Source: Clostridiales bacterium UBA1752 (GTDB taxonomy: Bacteria > Bacillota > Clostridia > Oscillospirales > CAG-382). From it: 50,947 bases of DNA. The stretch lies in contig DCHM01000028.1 in assembly GCA_002314835.1 (NCBI GenBank), forward strand, positions 369-51,315, written 5' to 3'. Numbering within the stretch: position 1 is the stretch's first letter; the number at the start of each line of letters is the position of its first letter. Shown piece after piece: positions 15,752 to 25,129 of the stretch. The notes beneath the pieces were generated by a model that saw nothing but the letters and a program-made list of their open reading frames with translations, searched no databases and had not been told where the DNA came from. The translations under genes were made by a program, and so were the position numbers.

Positions 15752-15781
15752 AAAACGACCAAACGATGATAAGAGGTTAAT

Positions 15782-17272
15782 ATGAATATAACTACCGCTG
15801 TTTTTGCCCTCACGGATTACGCACTCAAAAAAGGTCTGATACAGTCCTGCGACGAGACTTATATACTCAACAGCCTCGCTTATGCGGCAGGGCTTGACTC
15901 TTTGCCGCCGAGAGAGCATTTTGACTATCCGCTGCAGGAGATACTGCAGTCGTTTGACGACCACGCCGCCGAGGCAGGTCTTATCGAGCAAAATACTGTT
16001 TCGCGCAGGGAGCTGTACGACACGATGATAATGGGTATCGTCACGCCTATGCCTCACGAGGTCGTAGCAAAGTTTCAGTCACTGCCGTCCGAGCAGGCGA
16101 CAGACTACTTTTATAACCTCGCGATAGATACCAACTATATCCGTATGGACGCGGTAAAGCGCAACGTCTATTGGACTACGCCCACCGAATACGGTGACAT
16201 CGAGATAACCGTAAACCTCTCAAAGCCCGAAAAAGACCCGCGCGACATCGCCGCCGCAGGCAAGGCAAAGGCGTCGGGCTATCCAAAGTGCCTGCTCTGC
16301 CGCGAAAACGAAGGCTTTGCCGGCACTATAAGCCATCCTGCAAGGCAAAATATCAGACTGATACCGCTAAAGCTCTCGGGCGAGGATTGGTTTTTGCAGT
16401 ATTCTCCATACGTTTATTACAACGAGCATTGCATAGTCCTCAACAGTCAGCACGTCCCTATGCAGGTCAGCCGCCGCTCGTTTGAGCGACTTGCGGACTT
16501 TGTCACTCGGTTCCCACACTATTTTATCGGTTCCAACGCCGACCTGCCGATTGTAGGCGGTTCTATACTTTCGCACGACCATTTCCAGGGCGGCAGACAC
16601 ACCTTTGCCATGGCAAACGCGAGCCCTGCAGTCGCTCTTTCGCTCGACCCAAAGGGCATAGTCAGCTCTTGCATAGTCAAGTGGCCTATGTCTGTCATCA
16701 GACTGCGCTCTGCCGATAAGGACAGACTGATAGACCTCGCCACCGCCGTCCTCGACGCTTGGCGTAGCTACACCGACACAGAGGCAAACGTTATTGCACA
16801 GGACGAGCAAGGTTTACATAATACTATTACTCCGATATTCCGCCGCAGGGGCGACGATTACGAGTGCGACCTCGTGCTCCGCAACAACCGCACGAGCGAC
16901 GAATATCCCATGGGCATATACCATCCTCACGCCGCAAAGCATCATATAAAGAAAGAAAACATCGGGCTTATCGAGGTTATGGGACTTGCGATACTGCCTG
17001 CAAGGCTCAAGACCGAGCTTGCCGCAGTAAGAGACGGTCTGCTCTCGGGCAGAGATTTGTACGCCGACGAAGCGACTAAATCTCACGCCGATTGGGCTTA
17101 TGAGTGCGTGGCAAAACGCGCCGATTTTAATAGCGAAACCGCAGACGAAATCATAAGGCAGGAGGTCGGCAGGGTGTTTGCCGAGGTGCTTGCCGACGCA
17201 GGCGTTTATAAGCAGGACAAGGCAGGCATAGAGGCGTTTGTCAGGTTTACCGATTCGGTAAGGTTTGAATGA
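15782..17272 (+). CDS. galT: UDP-glucose--hexose-1-phosphate uridylyltransferase, class II
   Basis: A 496-residue enzyme of the Leloir pathway that transfers UMP between UDP-glucose and galactose-1-phosphate. Length and sequence fit the class II GalT found in Firmicutes, not the ~350-residue class I enzyme. The nucleotidyl-transfer region GGSILSHDHFQGG carries the histidines expected of the active site. Other family stretches are IDTNYIRMDAV, YPKCLLCRENEGF and DLVLRNNRTSDEYPMGIYHPH. It is followed by bioY with a 4-base overlap. No galK or galE is adjacent. Confidence 0.95.
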   Translation: MNITTAVFALTDYALKKGLIQSCDETYILNSLAYAAGLDSLPPREHFDYPLQEILQSFDDHAAEAGLIEQNTVSRRELYDTMIMGIVTPMPHEVVAKFQSLPSEQATDYFYNLAIDTNYIRMDAVKRNVYWTTPTEYGDIEITVNLSKPEKDPRDIAAAGKAKASGYPKCLLCRENEGFAGTISHPARQNIRLIPLKLSGEDWFLQYSPYVYYNEHCIVLNSQHVPMQVSRRSFERLADFVTRFPHYFIGSNADLPIVGGSILSHDHFQGGRHTFAMANASPAVALSLDPKGIVSSCIVKWPMSVIRLRSADKDRLIDLATAVLDAWRSYTDTEANVIAQDEQGLHNTITPIFRRRGDDYECDLVLRNNRTSDEYPMGIYHPHAAKHHIKKENIGLIEVMGLAILPARLKTELAAVRDGLLSGRDLYADEATKSHADWAYECVAKRADFNSETADEIIRQEVGRVFAEVLADAGVYKQDKAGIEAFVRFTDSVRFE

Positions 17273-17787
17273 AGCAAAGACTAAAGGACATAATCTATAT
17301 CGCCCTCTTTGCGGTTATCATAGCTCTGTGCTCGTGGATTTCGGTGCCTTTCGTACTGCCGTTTACGATGCAGACCTTCGCGGTCGGACTTGCGCTCTTT
17401 TTGCTCGGAGGCAAGAGGGGAACGGTGACAATATTGGTTTACATAACTCTCGGTATCATCGGATTGCCAGTCTTTGCCGCCTTTGGCTCGGGTATAGGCA
17501 CTCTGATGGGCGCTACGGGAGGATATATAGTCGGCTTTGTGGCTATGGCACTCGTGTATTGGCTCGTCACCGTGCCGTTTAAGGATAAACAAATAATCGC
17601 CGCCGCGGCAGGATTGGCAGTCTGCTACGCCTTTGGCAGTCTGTGGTACTGTCTCGTTTACGCTCAGTCGAGCGCGCAGGGCTTTTGGTCTGCCTTTGCT
17701 CTCTGCGTATTGCCCTACGTCCTGCCCGATATTGCCAAGCTCGCACTCGCATATCTGCTGTCAAAAAGACTGTCAAAGATAATATAA
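17269..17787 (+). CDS. bioY: BioY biotin transporter (ECF S component)
   Basis: A 172-residue membrane protein with about six helices. The family segments VPFVLPFTMQTFAVGLALF and GGKRGTVTILVYITLGIIGLP are clear, with a G-rich loop GATGGYIVGF. BioY binds biotin and works alone or with the shared EcfA/EcfT energising module, which is not in this window. The start overlaps the galT stop (ATGA), so translation is coupled. The pairing with galT has no evident metabolic logic. No BirA-type operator palindrome was noticed upstream. Confidence 0.93.
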   Translation: MKQRLKDIIYIALFAVIIALCSWISVPFVLPFTMQTFAVGLALFLLGGKRGTVTILVYITLGIIGLPVFAAFGSGIGTLMGATGGYIVGFVAMALVYWLVTVPFKDKQIIAAAAGLAVCYAFGSLWYCLVYAQSSAQGFWSAFALCVLPYVLPDIAKLALAYLLSKRLSKII

Positions 17788-17788
17788 C

Positions 17789-17823
17789 AAAAAGTCCGAG
17801 GGTTTGTGTCCCTCGGATTTTTG
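17789..17823. terminator. Bidirectional terminator between bioY and clpP
   Basis: TCCGAGGG (17795-17802) pairs with CCCTCGGA (17810-17817), with A-runs before and T-runs after, so it can stop both converging transcription units. Confidence 0.88.
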
Positions 17824-17830
17824 TTTATCG

Positions 17831-18406
17831 TTATTGTATAATCTTATCTATCAGTCCGTACTCTACGGCTTCGTCGGCAAACATCCAGTTGTCGCGCTCG
17901 GTGTCGAGTGTAACCTGTTCGAGCGGCTTGCCGGTATTGGCGGCGAGAATCTTATTAAGACGCTCTTTGAGGCGGAGGGTGTGTTCAACCGCTATCTTCA
18001 TATCGGTTGCCTGTCCCTGTGCGCCCGAGGAAACCTGATGAATCATGATTTCGCTGTTGGGGAGCGCAAATCTCTTGCCCTTTGCGCCTGCGGAGAGCAG
18101 GAATGCGCCCATGCTGGCAGCCATGCCGACGCAGATGGTGCTGACGTCACACTTGAGGTGCTGCATGGTGTCATAGATGCCGAGACCTGCGGGCACCGAG
18201 CCGCCGGGGGAGTTGATATAAAGGTAAATATCCTTTTCGGGGTCAACGGATTCGAGGTAGAGTAGCTGACCTATGATAGAGCAAGCGAGGTTGTCGTCAA
18301 CTTCGTTAAAGAGCAAAACCACGCGGTCTTTGAGCAAGCGCGAATATACGTCGTAGCCTCTTTCGACGCCGCCGTCTTTTTCATAAAATTGCGGATTGAT
18401 AATCAT
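17831..18406 (-). CDS. clpP: ATP-dependent Clp protease proteolytic subunit
   Basis: A 191-residue serine protease subunit, the full length of ClpP. The catalytic triad is visible as Ser98 in GMAASMG, His123 in EIMIHQ and Asp172 in DTERDNWM, and the oxyanion strand INSPGGSVPAG is intact. It assembles into a tetradecameric barrel fed by ClpX or ClpC. It is the last gene of a minus-strand unit, 13 nt after cca. No clpX or tig lies nearby, unlike the common tig-clpP-clpX arrangement, so this may be a second copy or simply relocated. GAAAGG precedes the ATG. Confidence 0.95.
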   Translation of the reverse strand: MIINPQFYEKDGGVERGYDVYSRLLKDRVVLLFNEVDDNLACSIIGQLLYLESVDPEKDIYLYINSPGGSVPAGLGIYDTMQHLKCDVSTICVGMAASMGAFLLSAGAKGKRFALPNSEIMIHQVSSGAQGQATDMKIAVEHTLRLKERLNKILAANTGKPLEQVTLDTERDNWMFADEAVEYGLIDKIIQ

Positions 18407-18419
18407 AATGTTGGACCTT

Positions 18420-19598
18420 TCATATATTACTTATTTTAATTGCGTGATTGATAAGCTGCGACTTTTGGTTAGGCAGCTTTTTTGTCGTGACGAGGGTAAG
18501 CAGCTCGTCGAGTATCTCTCCCATGCCGCCGCCTGCCGGTATGCCTGCGTCCATGAGGTCTCTGCCCGTAACCGCGAGCATTTTGAGACAATAGCATTCG
18601 CCGCTGTCGATGATAGCCTGCGCCTGTTGTCTCAAAGCCGAGGTCGCAGGAGCATCCTGCGGCATTATGGCGTCTCTCAGCGACAGCAGTGCAAAAGCGT
18701 CGTCTGCAGCGAGCCTGCGCAGCAGGGACATGGCGTCAAAGTCGGTATGCAGACATTCGAGCATGGTTTTGACACCTATTTTGAGCTTGGTGTCGCATTT
18801 GAGTGACAAGAGTATTTCGGCAGCTTTGTCGGCGTTATATAAAGGAGCAAAAAACGTCGCGAATCTCAGCACTCTGTGGCTCGGGCATAAGCAGAGCGCC
18901 GACTGGTCAATCTGTGTATAGCCGTCTATAAATATCGAAATAACGTCGTAAAAGTCGTGCAGTATGCGGCTCGCACCGACACCGCAGAGCAGCTTTGTAA
19001 ACTCAGACAAAATGCGCTCGCGCGAAATGCCTCTTTGCAATTCACGTTTTGCCCTTATAGCCTTTGCGGTGTTTGCTTCGATGTCAAAATCGAGCACCGA
19101 CGCGAACCTTAAAGCTCTCAGTATGCGCAGTCCGTCCTCGTCAAATCTCGCGCCCGGGTCTCCGACACAGCATATCAGCCTGTCTTTGATGTGCTGTCTG
19201 CCGCCGAATACGTCTATAACCTCGCCGTCCTTGCCGCACGCCATGGCGTTGATGGTAAAATCACGCCTCGAAAGGTCGAGCGTAAGGTCAGAGGTAAACG
19301 TCACCTGCCTCGGGTGACGGTTGTCGTCGTAAGCGCCGTCTATGCGGTATGTGGTGACTTCTATCGGTTCGCCGTCCTTGAGTACCGTGACGGTGCCGTG
19401 CTTGAGTCCGGTCTCTATTATCCTGTCGGAGCCAAAGACCTTGAGCACCTGCTCGGGCTTTGCGCTCGTGGTAACGTCGGTATCATGCGGAGTGATGCCC
19501 ATGCAAAGGTCTCTCACACATCCGCCGACGGCGTAAGCCTGATAGCCTGCCTCGGTCAGCTTGGTCAGCACGTATTGTGCCGCAGGGGAAAACAGCAT
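18420..19598 (-). CDS. cca: CCA-adding tRNA nucleotidyltransferase
   Basis: A 392-residue class II nucleotidyltransferase that adds or repairs the 3' CCA of tRNA. The head domain carries VGGCVRDLCMG (24-34) followed by HDTDV (38-42), whose two Asp bind the catalytic metals, then RDFTINAMA and the neck motif EDGLRILRALRFAS. The C-terminal region is shorter than in HD-domain versions, and no HD motif is seen. A poly(A) polymerase cannot be excluded from sequence alone. Its ATG overlaps the upstream stop (TAATG) and AGGAGG is embedded in the previous gene. Confidence 0.93.
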   Translation of the reverse strand: MLFSPAAQYVLTKLTEAGYQAYAVGGCVRDLCMGITPHDTDVTTSAKPEQVLKVFGSDRIIETGLKHGTVTVLKDGEPIEVTTYRIDGAYDDNRHPRQVTFTSDLTLDLSRRDFTINAMACGKDGEVIDVFGGRQHIKDRLICCVGDPGARFDEDGLRILRALRFASVLDFDIEANTAKAIRAKRELQRGISRERILSEFTKLLCGVGASRILHDFYDVISIFIDGYTQIDQSALCLCPSHRVLRFATFFAPLYNADKAAEILLSLKCDTKLKIGVKTMLECLHTDFDAMSLLRRLAADDAFALLSLRDAIMPQDAPATSALRQQAQAIIDSGECYCLKMLAVTGRDLMDAGIPAGGGMGEILDELLTLVTTKKLPNQKSQLINHAIKISNI

Positions 19599-20473
19599 TA
19601 TTTGTTACCTCCTGCAGTCAGTCCGAGCTTGCGTTGCAGAGATTTGCCCTGGATGTAGGTCCACTTTGACAGCGCGGTAACACCGTCGGCCTTGCCAAAG
19701 TAGTCCGAAAGTCTGCATTCGCCGAGGCGCACGCCTCCGTCCTGCAGTGTATCGAGCTTTTCCCTTATCAGCTCCTCAGCGTCGGATATGCCGTCGAGCC
19801 ATGTAAAAGCACGCAAAAAGTTAAAATCGTAGTCTGCCAGCTCGTCGAGCGTGTAGTCGTTCTCTACTATCGCGTTTTCGGCGTCCTTTTTGGTGCGGCA
19901 CTCGGGGTGAGTGGCAAAATAAAGGTCAACCGCGAGACACGAAAGAATGATGTAAGGCTCGGAAGGCGACGTCAGCATGGTCATTATCAGCTTGCGGACC
20001 TGCTCGCGTGTGCGTTCCGTGCGGTCGAGCTCCTCCTGCTTTGCAACGAGCGCGTCCTCGGGTGAGCCCGACGTAAGCTCGAGCGGAGTGAGCCTCGGCA
20101 GCTCGTCGTCCTCGGGCGTCTCGTCTATCGTAAACGAGAGATTATCGTATTCTTTTTTCTTTTTTTGGTATATCGAAGAGAAAGCCCATGAAGCGCGTCT
20201 GACGAGCCATTTTTCGAGCTCGTCGGGGCGTTTGTCGGCGGCGTTGCCGTCAGAGTAAAAGGAATGGTATATCTCTCTGTAAACCCTTATCAAAAAGGCG
20301 CTTTTTGCCTCTTGCAGGTCGTCGTAATTGCTGCCGTTATCGTATGACTTAAAGTAAGTGTCGGCAAAAGCGTCGGCTACCCCGAGCAACGTGTCGTAAA
20401 CGTGAGGCACGCCGCAGACTTCGTCGGTGATAATATCAAATACCGACTTATCTATCGTAAAATATCCTGCCAT
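19598..20473 (-). CDS. Unrecognised 291-residue protein, faint ECF sigma-like layout
   Basis: Not recognised. It is soluble, acidic and mostly helical, with no signal peptide or membrane segment. The helix pair around FLIRVYREIYHSF and EKWLVRRASWAFSSIYQKK, an acidic linker (DETPEDDELP), SPEDALVAKQEELDRT and a C-terminal DYFGKADGVTALSKWTYIQG recall regions 2 and 4 of ECF sigma factors. Clear DNA-binding signatures are missing, so this is only a hint. Two ATGs are adjacent; the second (20473) is better spaced from GGAGG than the first (20476). It lies between the M3-like lipoprotein gene (47-nt gap) and cca (1-base overlap). Confidence 0.7.
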   Translation of the reverse strand: MAGYFTIDKSVFDIITDEVCGVPHVYDTLLGVADAFADTYFKSYDNGSNYDDLQEAKSAFLIRVYREIYHSFYSDGNAADKRPDELEKWLVRRASWAFSSIYQKKKKEYDNLSFTIDETPEDDELPRLTPLELTSGSPEDALVAKQEELDRTERTREQVRKLIMTMLTSPSEPYIILSCLAVDLYFATHPECRTKKDAENAIVENDYTLDELADYDFNFLRAFTWLDGISDAEELIREKLDTLQDGGVRLGECRLSDYFGKADGVTALSKWTYIQGKSLQRKLGLTAGGNK

Positions 20474-20519
20474 CATTTACCTCCAAGTGTAATAACACTC
20501 GTGCCTTAAATAATTCGTA

Positions 20520-22250
20520 TCAAAAGAGTGCTTTGTCTATAATTTGTAAAATGCCCGTCACGGTGCCGACCTCAAAAGGTGAGGCAAGACCGCAGACGCC
20601 GAGCAATTCGTCGAGTGACATCCTGCCGTCGTAATGCAGTATTTCGGAATATATCTGCAGTGCCGCATCCTTGTCCGCCGTCGAAATATCGTATATCTCG
20701 AGTGCCGGAATCAGCGAAACCGCGTAGCTGATATAATAGAGCGGACTGTAGCAGATGTGCAATACGTCGCGCCAGTCGTAGCCGTAGCCCGAGACGCCGT
20801 ATTTGCTTGACAGTTCCTGCCACTTTGAGTCGAGCTTTGCGCCGTCAACGTCCTTTGCGGTAAAGGCGTAAATCTCAAATTCGCTTATGGCACCTGACAC
20901 TTGCAGACTTGACAACGATCTCAGCATCACATATTTTGTGAGTGCTGATTTTGCGTTGACGCCGCATCCTCCGGTGTAGCCGACTATGAGATATTCGCCT
21001 GTCTGAGACTGTATTTCGGCTATTTCGAGAGGGGTATCACTGCCCGAAAACTGCCTTGAAGCGTAGTAGTGACCGAATTCGTGTGCGACCGAAAACAGGT
21101 CGGCAATGCTGCTTTTTTTGTTGATAAACATAAAGCTTTCGCCATAGTAATCGAGGAAAGCGGTGAATGAGCTCGACATTTGGTTGTCCTTGCTCTCTAT
21201 CAAACAAAAGCCGCGCCTTGTCATATCCTCCCAGACCGCCGTCATATCGTCGATGTCAGAGAGATACTCGGTCAGTACCGAGCCGTATTGTTTTAAGACG
21301 TCTGAGCCTGCCAGCTTGCTGTAAGCCCTGTATTCGTCCGTCGAAAGGACGCCGCCTGCCGCCTTTGAGGCAATCGCCGAGGCGGACGAAGCAATGCCGT
21401 CACATAACTGCAGTGCTTGCTCTGCGGTATAATCTCTGCCGTAAACCTTGCTGTAGGCGTAGTCTGCGTAATCGTCATAGCCTGCGAGCTTTGCCATAGA
21501 GTTGCCGAGCGTAATAATATCGAGATAAAGCTGAGTAATCTTGTCTGCGTATTCCGCCTCCGCCGCGTCAAGCTCGGCGTTTGTAACTCCCGAAATGCCG
21601 TAAATCTCGGCGAGCGTGGCTTTGCCGCCTCTGAAATCAAGCTCCAACGTGTATTCGAGCGAAGCGGCGCTCTGAGTGAGCGAGTCAAATTCGGCCTGCA
21701 TAGCGGCAAATTCGCCGTCGTAATAGGACGCGCGAGTTAGCACGTCGGCTATTTCGTCCTCGCTCCAGTCCGACAAAACCGCGTCCTTGTAGTCGGAATC
21801 TGCTATGCGGGCAATCGCGCTTATATACTGCTGCAGCTTTGCGTTATACAGCTCGGCTATCACGCCGTATTCTTCATTCAGCTCTGCGTCGGAGGTGTCG
21901 AGCGCATTGTATAACGAAACGAGCGAAAGCATGGTATATGCGTATAGCATGGCGTCTTCGTAGCCGTCTAATTTTGCCTTAACCTCGTCTGATGAGGCAC
22001 CTGCGTCTATCAGCGCGATTATTTCGTTATAATAAGTGCCGAGCGCCTCAAAATCGGGCCTTGCGTACTTTATATCGTCAAACAATAATTCATGGGGTTC
22101 GTCGTCCTCAGACGTTTCGGAGCTTTCGGAGCTTTCGGCTGTTTCGCTTACCGTGTCAAACGACCTGTCGAGTATGTCGTCGCCGATCATACGGCACGAG
22201 CTCAAAACAAGCGCCAAAATCAAAAGCAGTGCTGCTATGCGTCTTTTCAC
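20520..22250 (-). CDS. Lipoprotein metallopeptidase, M3/oligoendopeptidase F-like
   Basis: A 576-residue lipoprotein. The signal peptide ends LVLSSC (Cys19 lipidated), followed by a Ser/Glu linker (SETAESSESSETSEDDE). The largely helical body carries the zinc motif HEFGH (390-394) and, about 18 residues on, AEIQSQTGE, where Glu412 fits the third zinc ligand of M3-family peptidases. It would act outside the cell on short peptides (inference). It starts at a GTG that overlaps the stop of the LRR gene (GTGA), with GAAGGAG upstream. Part of a six-gene minus-strand unit. Confidence 0.85.
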   Translation of the reverse strand: MKRRIAALLLILALVLSSCRMIGDDILDRSFDTVSETAESSESSETSEDDEPHELLFDDIKYARPDFEALGTYYNEIIALIDAGASSDEVKAKLDGYEDAMLYAYTMLSLVSLYNALDTSDAELNEEYGVIAELYNAKLQQYISAIARIADSDYKDAVLSDWSEDEIADVLTRASYYDGEFAAMQAEFDSLTQSAASLEYTLELDFRGGKATLAEIYGISGVTNAELDAAEAEYADKITQLYLDIITLGNSMAKLAGYDDYADYAYSKVYGRDYTAEQALQLCDGIASSASAIASKAAGGVLSTDEYRAYSKLAGSDVLKQYGSVLTEYLSDIDDMTAVWEDMTRRGFCLIESKDNQMSSSFTAFLDYYGESFMFINKKSSIADLFSVAHEFGHYYASRQFSGSDTPLEIAEIQSQTGEYLIVGYTGGCGVNAKSALTKYVMLRSLSSLQVSGAISEFEIYAFTAKDVDGAKLDSKWQELSSKYGVSGYGYDWRDVLHICYSPLYYISYAVSLIPALEIYDISTADKDAALQIYSEILHYDGRMSLDELLGVCGLASPFEVGTVTGILQIIDKALF

Positions 22251-23104
22251 TCTTGCGCTCCTTCTTTAGGAGTGTCGCCTTTAGCCTCTGCGGCGTCAAG
22301 GTACGACGTGTAAAAGGTCAGATTGTTTGTGCCGCAGTATAGCGCGACGGGGGAGGATGCCGAGGCGATTATCAGGCACTCGGGCGAGCCGTCCAGGATG
22401 CTTTCGCCTATTTCGGTGACGCTGTCGGGTACAAAAAGATAGTCGAGCTTGTCACAGTCGGCAAAGGCTCTGTCACCCAGCGTAACTACGGTATCCGTTA
22501 TGGTAAACTCTGTGAGTGAATTGCAGTAAGAGAATGCACGCTTGCCGATGACTGAGCAATAATCGGGTACGTTGACGTCGGTCAGAGCGGTGCAGTAATT
22601 AAAGCAGTAATCGGGTATCTCGGTTATGCCTCTCGGCAACGTGACGCTTGTAAGCTTAGTGCACCAGCCAAAGCATCTTTCACCTATTTTAGTGACCGTT
22701 TCGGGTACGGTGACGGACGTTATTTCGGTGCAGAGATAAAACGCGCTGTCCGACAGCTTTTTGACCGACGCGGGGATGACTACGCTCGTTATCTCGGTGT
22801 CACCGCTGTAAAAGCAGAGCGAACCGACAGTTGTAACCGGCAGTCCGTCGATAGCCTCGGGTATCTCGACGTCGGTTGCGGTGCCGAGATAAACGGTTAA
22901 CATAATGTGGTCTTGGTATATTTCGTACTCCCAATCGTCGTTTTGCTTTGTCTCGATATAGCCCTCTTCGCGCGAAACGTTGCCGTCCTCGGTCATATAC
23001 TTTTTGATAAACGCTTTGAGGTCAAAGTTGCCGTCGCACGCGGTCAGTGATAATACGAGCATCGCGCACGTCAGCAAAAGCAATATCTTTTTTAGGGATT
23101 TCAT
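22247..23104 (-). CDS. BspA-like leucine-rich repeat (LRR_5) lipoprotein
   Basis: A 285-residue lipoprotein. The signal peptide ends LSLTAC (Cys23). After a short N-terminal region come about six repeats of ~23 residues of the BspA/LRR_5 type, with the core pattern ITSVxIPxSVKKLxDxAFxxC (for example TSVTVPETVTKIGERCFGWC). They stack into a solenoid used for binding proteins or host surfaces. The final repeat is less regular and the tail is acidic (DTPKEGAQE). It is co-transcribed between the histidine phosphatase and the M3-like lipoprotein; the ligand is unknown. Confidence 0.88.
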   Translation of the reverse strand: MKSLKKILLLLTCAMLVLSLTACDGNFDLKAFIKKYMTEDGNVSREEGYIETKQNDDWEYEIYQDHIMLTVYLGTATDVEIPEAIDGLPVTTVGSLCFYSGDTEITSVVIPASVKKLSDSAFYLCTEITSVTVPETVTKIGERCFGWCTKLTSVTLPRGITEIPDYCFNYCTALTDVNVPDYCSVIGKRAFSYCNSLTEFTITDTVVTLGDRAFADCDKLDYLFVPDSVTEIGESILDGSPECLIIASASSPVALYCGTNNLTFYTSYLDAAEAKGDTPKEGAQE

Positions 23105-23114
23105 AATAATCCTT

Positions 23115-23759
23115 TCAAACTTTGTTTATGTAGCCGCAGTCCTCGCCGCCGCGTATCTCGCGGATGTAGCAATTCTTTGGGTTGCGCTCCGCCTGATACC
23201 ATTCGGGCGAATAGTGGAACCACCTCAGCAAAAACGCTCTGATGGCAGTGCCGTGGGTAAATACAAACAGCGTGTCCGTGCCGTCCTTTTGCAGGTCGCG
23301 GTATATGGTGCCCATAAACTGATGTATGCGGATAGCTACGTCGTAGGGGCTTTCGCCGAGCGGCATCTTGGCGTAAAACTTGCCCGAATGCTGTATCTGT
23401 CTGAGATATTCGTCATATTCTACGGGGTATTTTTCGCTCCACTCTGTTTCGGGCAGTGCGTCAAAAAGGCCGAACCTCTGCTCTATGAGCGTGATGTCCT
23501 CGCGGATGTCTTTGATGCCGAGCGACTTGTTAAACTCCTCGGACGTCTGTCTCGTGCGGAGGTATGGGCTGCGCCAGATGCGCGCCTTTGACAGGTCAAC
23601 GCCCGTCTTGTCGCAATAGTCCTTTAGCCATACGCCGGTGTCGTAAGCCTGCTGCTTACCTTTTTCGGTAAGGCTGACTATGTGGTCGGGTATCCTGTCT
23701 ATATAGTTGTCGCCTGTATTTGTCATTGATTCGCCGTGCCTTATCAAAAAGATGTGCAT
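23115..23759 (-). CDS. Histidine phosphatase family protein (phosphoglycerate mutase-like)
   Basis: A 214-residue protein with the RHG motif at the N terminus (MHIFLIRHGESMTNTGDN; His8 is the phospho-acceptor), WRSPYLRTRQTSEEF with the conserved Arg, and the second catalytic His in FVFTHGTAIRAFL. Such enzymes include phosphoglycerate mutases and many small-molecule phosphatases, and the substrate cannot be named. It is the first gene of the six-gene minus-strand unit running to clpP, with its own promoter (23791-23819) and GTAGGAG upstream of the ATG. Confidence 0.88.
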   Translation of the reverse strand: MHIFLIRHGESMTNTGDNYIDRIPDHIVSLTEKGKQQAYDTGVWLKDYCDKTGVDLSKARIWRSPYLRTRQTSEEFNKSLGIKDIREDITLIEQRFGLFDALPETEWSEKYPVEYDEYLRQIQHSGKFYAKMPLGESPYDVAIRIHQFMGTIYRDLQKDGTDTLFVFTHGTAIRAFLLRWFHYSPEWYQAERNPKNCYIREIRGGEDCGYINKV

Positions 23760-23790
23760 AAGAAATACTCCTACATATTATTTCACAATG

Positions 23791-23819
23791 ATAATAGCAC
23801 ATAATCTCGGTTTTGTCAA
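23791..23819 (-). promoter_or_regulatory. Promoter for the histidine phosphatase to clpP unit
   Basis: On the minus strand there is TTGACA (23814-23819), a 17-nt spacer ending TGC, and TATTAT (23791-23796). It is divergent from the next promoter, with the two -35 boxes 9 bp apart. Confidence 0.8.
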
Positions 23820-23828
23820 TTTTGATTA

Positions 23829-23857
23829 TTGACATTTTACGATAAAAATACTATTAT
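23829..23857 (+). promoter_or_regulatory. Promoter for the AGE-type epimerase gene
   Basis: TTGACA (23829-23834), a 17-nt spacer and TATTAT (23852-23857), about 40 nt before the start codon. Confidence 0.75.
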
Positions 23858-23898
23858 ATACTCAGCAAACAAAAAATCTATCAAAGGAAGTATCAGCT

Positions 23899-25119
23899 AT
23901 GAACAAAGAGACTTTTGCATCTTACCGCCAGTTCTTTAAAAATCAACTCATGGACGACTGCATCCCTTTTTGGATGAACAGCGACCTCGTCGATAAAAAG
24001 TACGGCGGTTTTATCACCAGCGTTGACCGCTACGGCAAGAGCTACAATAACGACAAATCCGTATGGTTCCAGGGCAGATGTGTCTGGACTTTTTCACACT
24101 TGATGAACCGCTACGGCAAACGTGACGACCTCATGGAGGCAGTAGAATCCGGCGTTAAGTTTATGAATGAAAAGTGCATCGACACCGACGGCCGTATGTT
24201 CTTTACCGTCACTCAGGACGGTCAGCCACTCCGCAAGCGCAGATATATGTACAGCGAGAGCTTTTACGTTATTTCAATGGCAGAGTACGCACTGCTCACG
24301 GGCAACAAAGAGGCACTCAAAAAGGCAGAGGACGACTTTGAGCTGATGCTCAGTCTCTTCCGCGACCCTGCGTCCGACCCCTACAAGTGCACGCCCAAGT
24401 CCTACGCCGCTACGCGTCAGGACAGAGCAAGCGCAGTGCCTATGGTACTCGTTTCGAGCGCACAGCTCCTCCGCCGCTGCGACCCTGCAAAGGCAGATTA
24501 TTATACAAAGGTCACCGAGGAGATGGTTCACGCCATACTCGATTATCACTACAAGCCCGAGTTTAAGTGCGTCCTTGAGTGCGTAGGACCTAACGGCGAG
24601 TTTATCGACAACCCCGCAGGCCGCACCATCAACCCCGGCCACTCTATCGAAAACAGCTGGTTCCTCATGAATGAGGCCGTCTATACCGGCGACAAGGACT
24701 TATTGCAAAAGGCTCTCAACATCCTCGAGTGGTCTCTCGACTGGGGCTGGGACAAAGAGTACGGCGGCGTTGTTTACTTTACCGACGTTTACCACCGTCC
24801 TCCCGAACAGCTCGAGCACGATATGAAGCTCTGGTGGGTTCACAACGAGGTTCTTATCGCAACCCTGCAGGCATACAACATCACCGGCGAAAAGAAATAT
24901 TGGGATTGGTTTGAAAAAGCCTTCACCTATTCCTTCGGTCACTTTGCAGACAAGGAATGCGGCGAATGGTACGGCTACCTCCACAAGGACGGCACCGTCA
25001 GCCATACTCAAAAAGGCTCTATGTGGAAAGGTCCTTTCCACCTGCCTCGCTGCCTCATGCACTGCGAAAAAATCCTCGGCAGACTCGAAAACGGCGAAAA
25101 AGCCGGCGGCATAATGTAA
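23899..25119 (+). CDS. N-acylglucosamine 2-epimerase (AGE) family protein
   Basis: A 406-residue (α/α)6-barrel protein. Family stretches include SVWFQGRCVWTFSHLMNRYG, RYMYSESFYVISMAEYA, the active-site NPGHSIENSWFLMNEA, KLWWVHNEVLIATLQAY and GPFHLPRCLMHCEKIL. The histidines in the last three match those that carry out proton transfer in AGE/RnBP and cellobiose 2-epimerases. It probably interconverts GlcNAc and ManNAc or a related pair, but no nan genes are nearby to confirm this. It is a single-gene unit; AAAGGAAG lies upstream of the start. Confidence 0.9.
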   Translation: MNKETFASYRQFFKNQLMDDCIPFWMNSDLVDKKYGGFITSVDRYGKSYNNDKSVWFQGRCVWTFSHLMNRYGKRDDLMEAVESGVKFMNEKCIDTDGRMFFTVTQDGQPLRKRRYMYSESFYVISMAEYALLTGNKEALKKAEDDFELMLSLFRDPASDPYKCTPKSYAATRQDRASAVPMVLVSSAQLLRRCDPAKADYYTKVTEEMVHAILDYHYKPEFKCVLECVGPNGEFIDNPAGRTINPGHSIENSWFLMNEAVYTGDKDLLQKALNILEWSLDWGWDKEYGGVVYFTDVYHRPPEQLEHDMKLWWVHNEVLIATLQAYNITGEKKYWDWFEKAFTYSFGHFADKECGEWYGYLHKDGTVSHTQKGSMWKGPFHLPRCLMHCEKILGRLENGEKAGGIM

Positions 25120-25129
25120 CAATAATACG

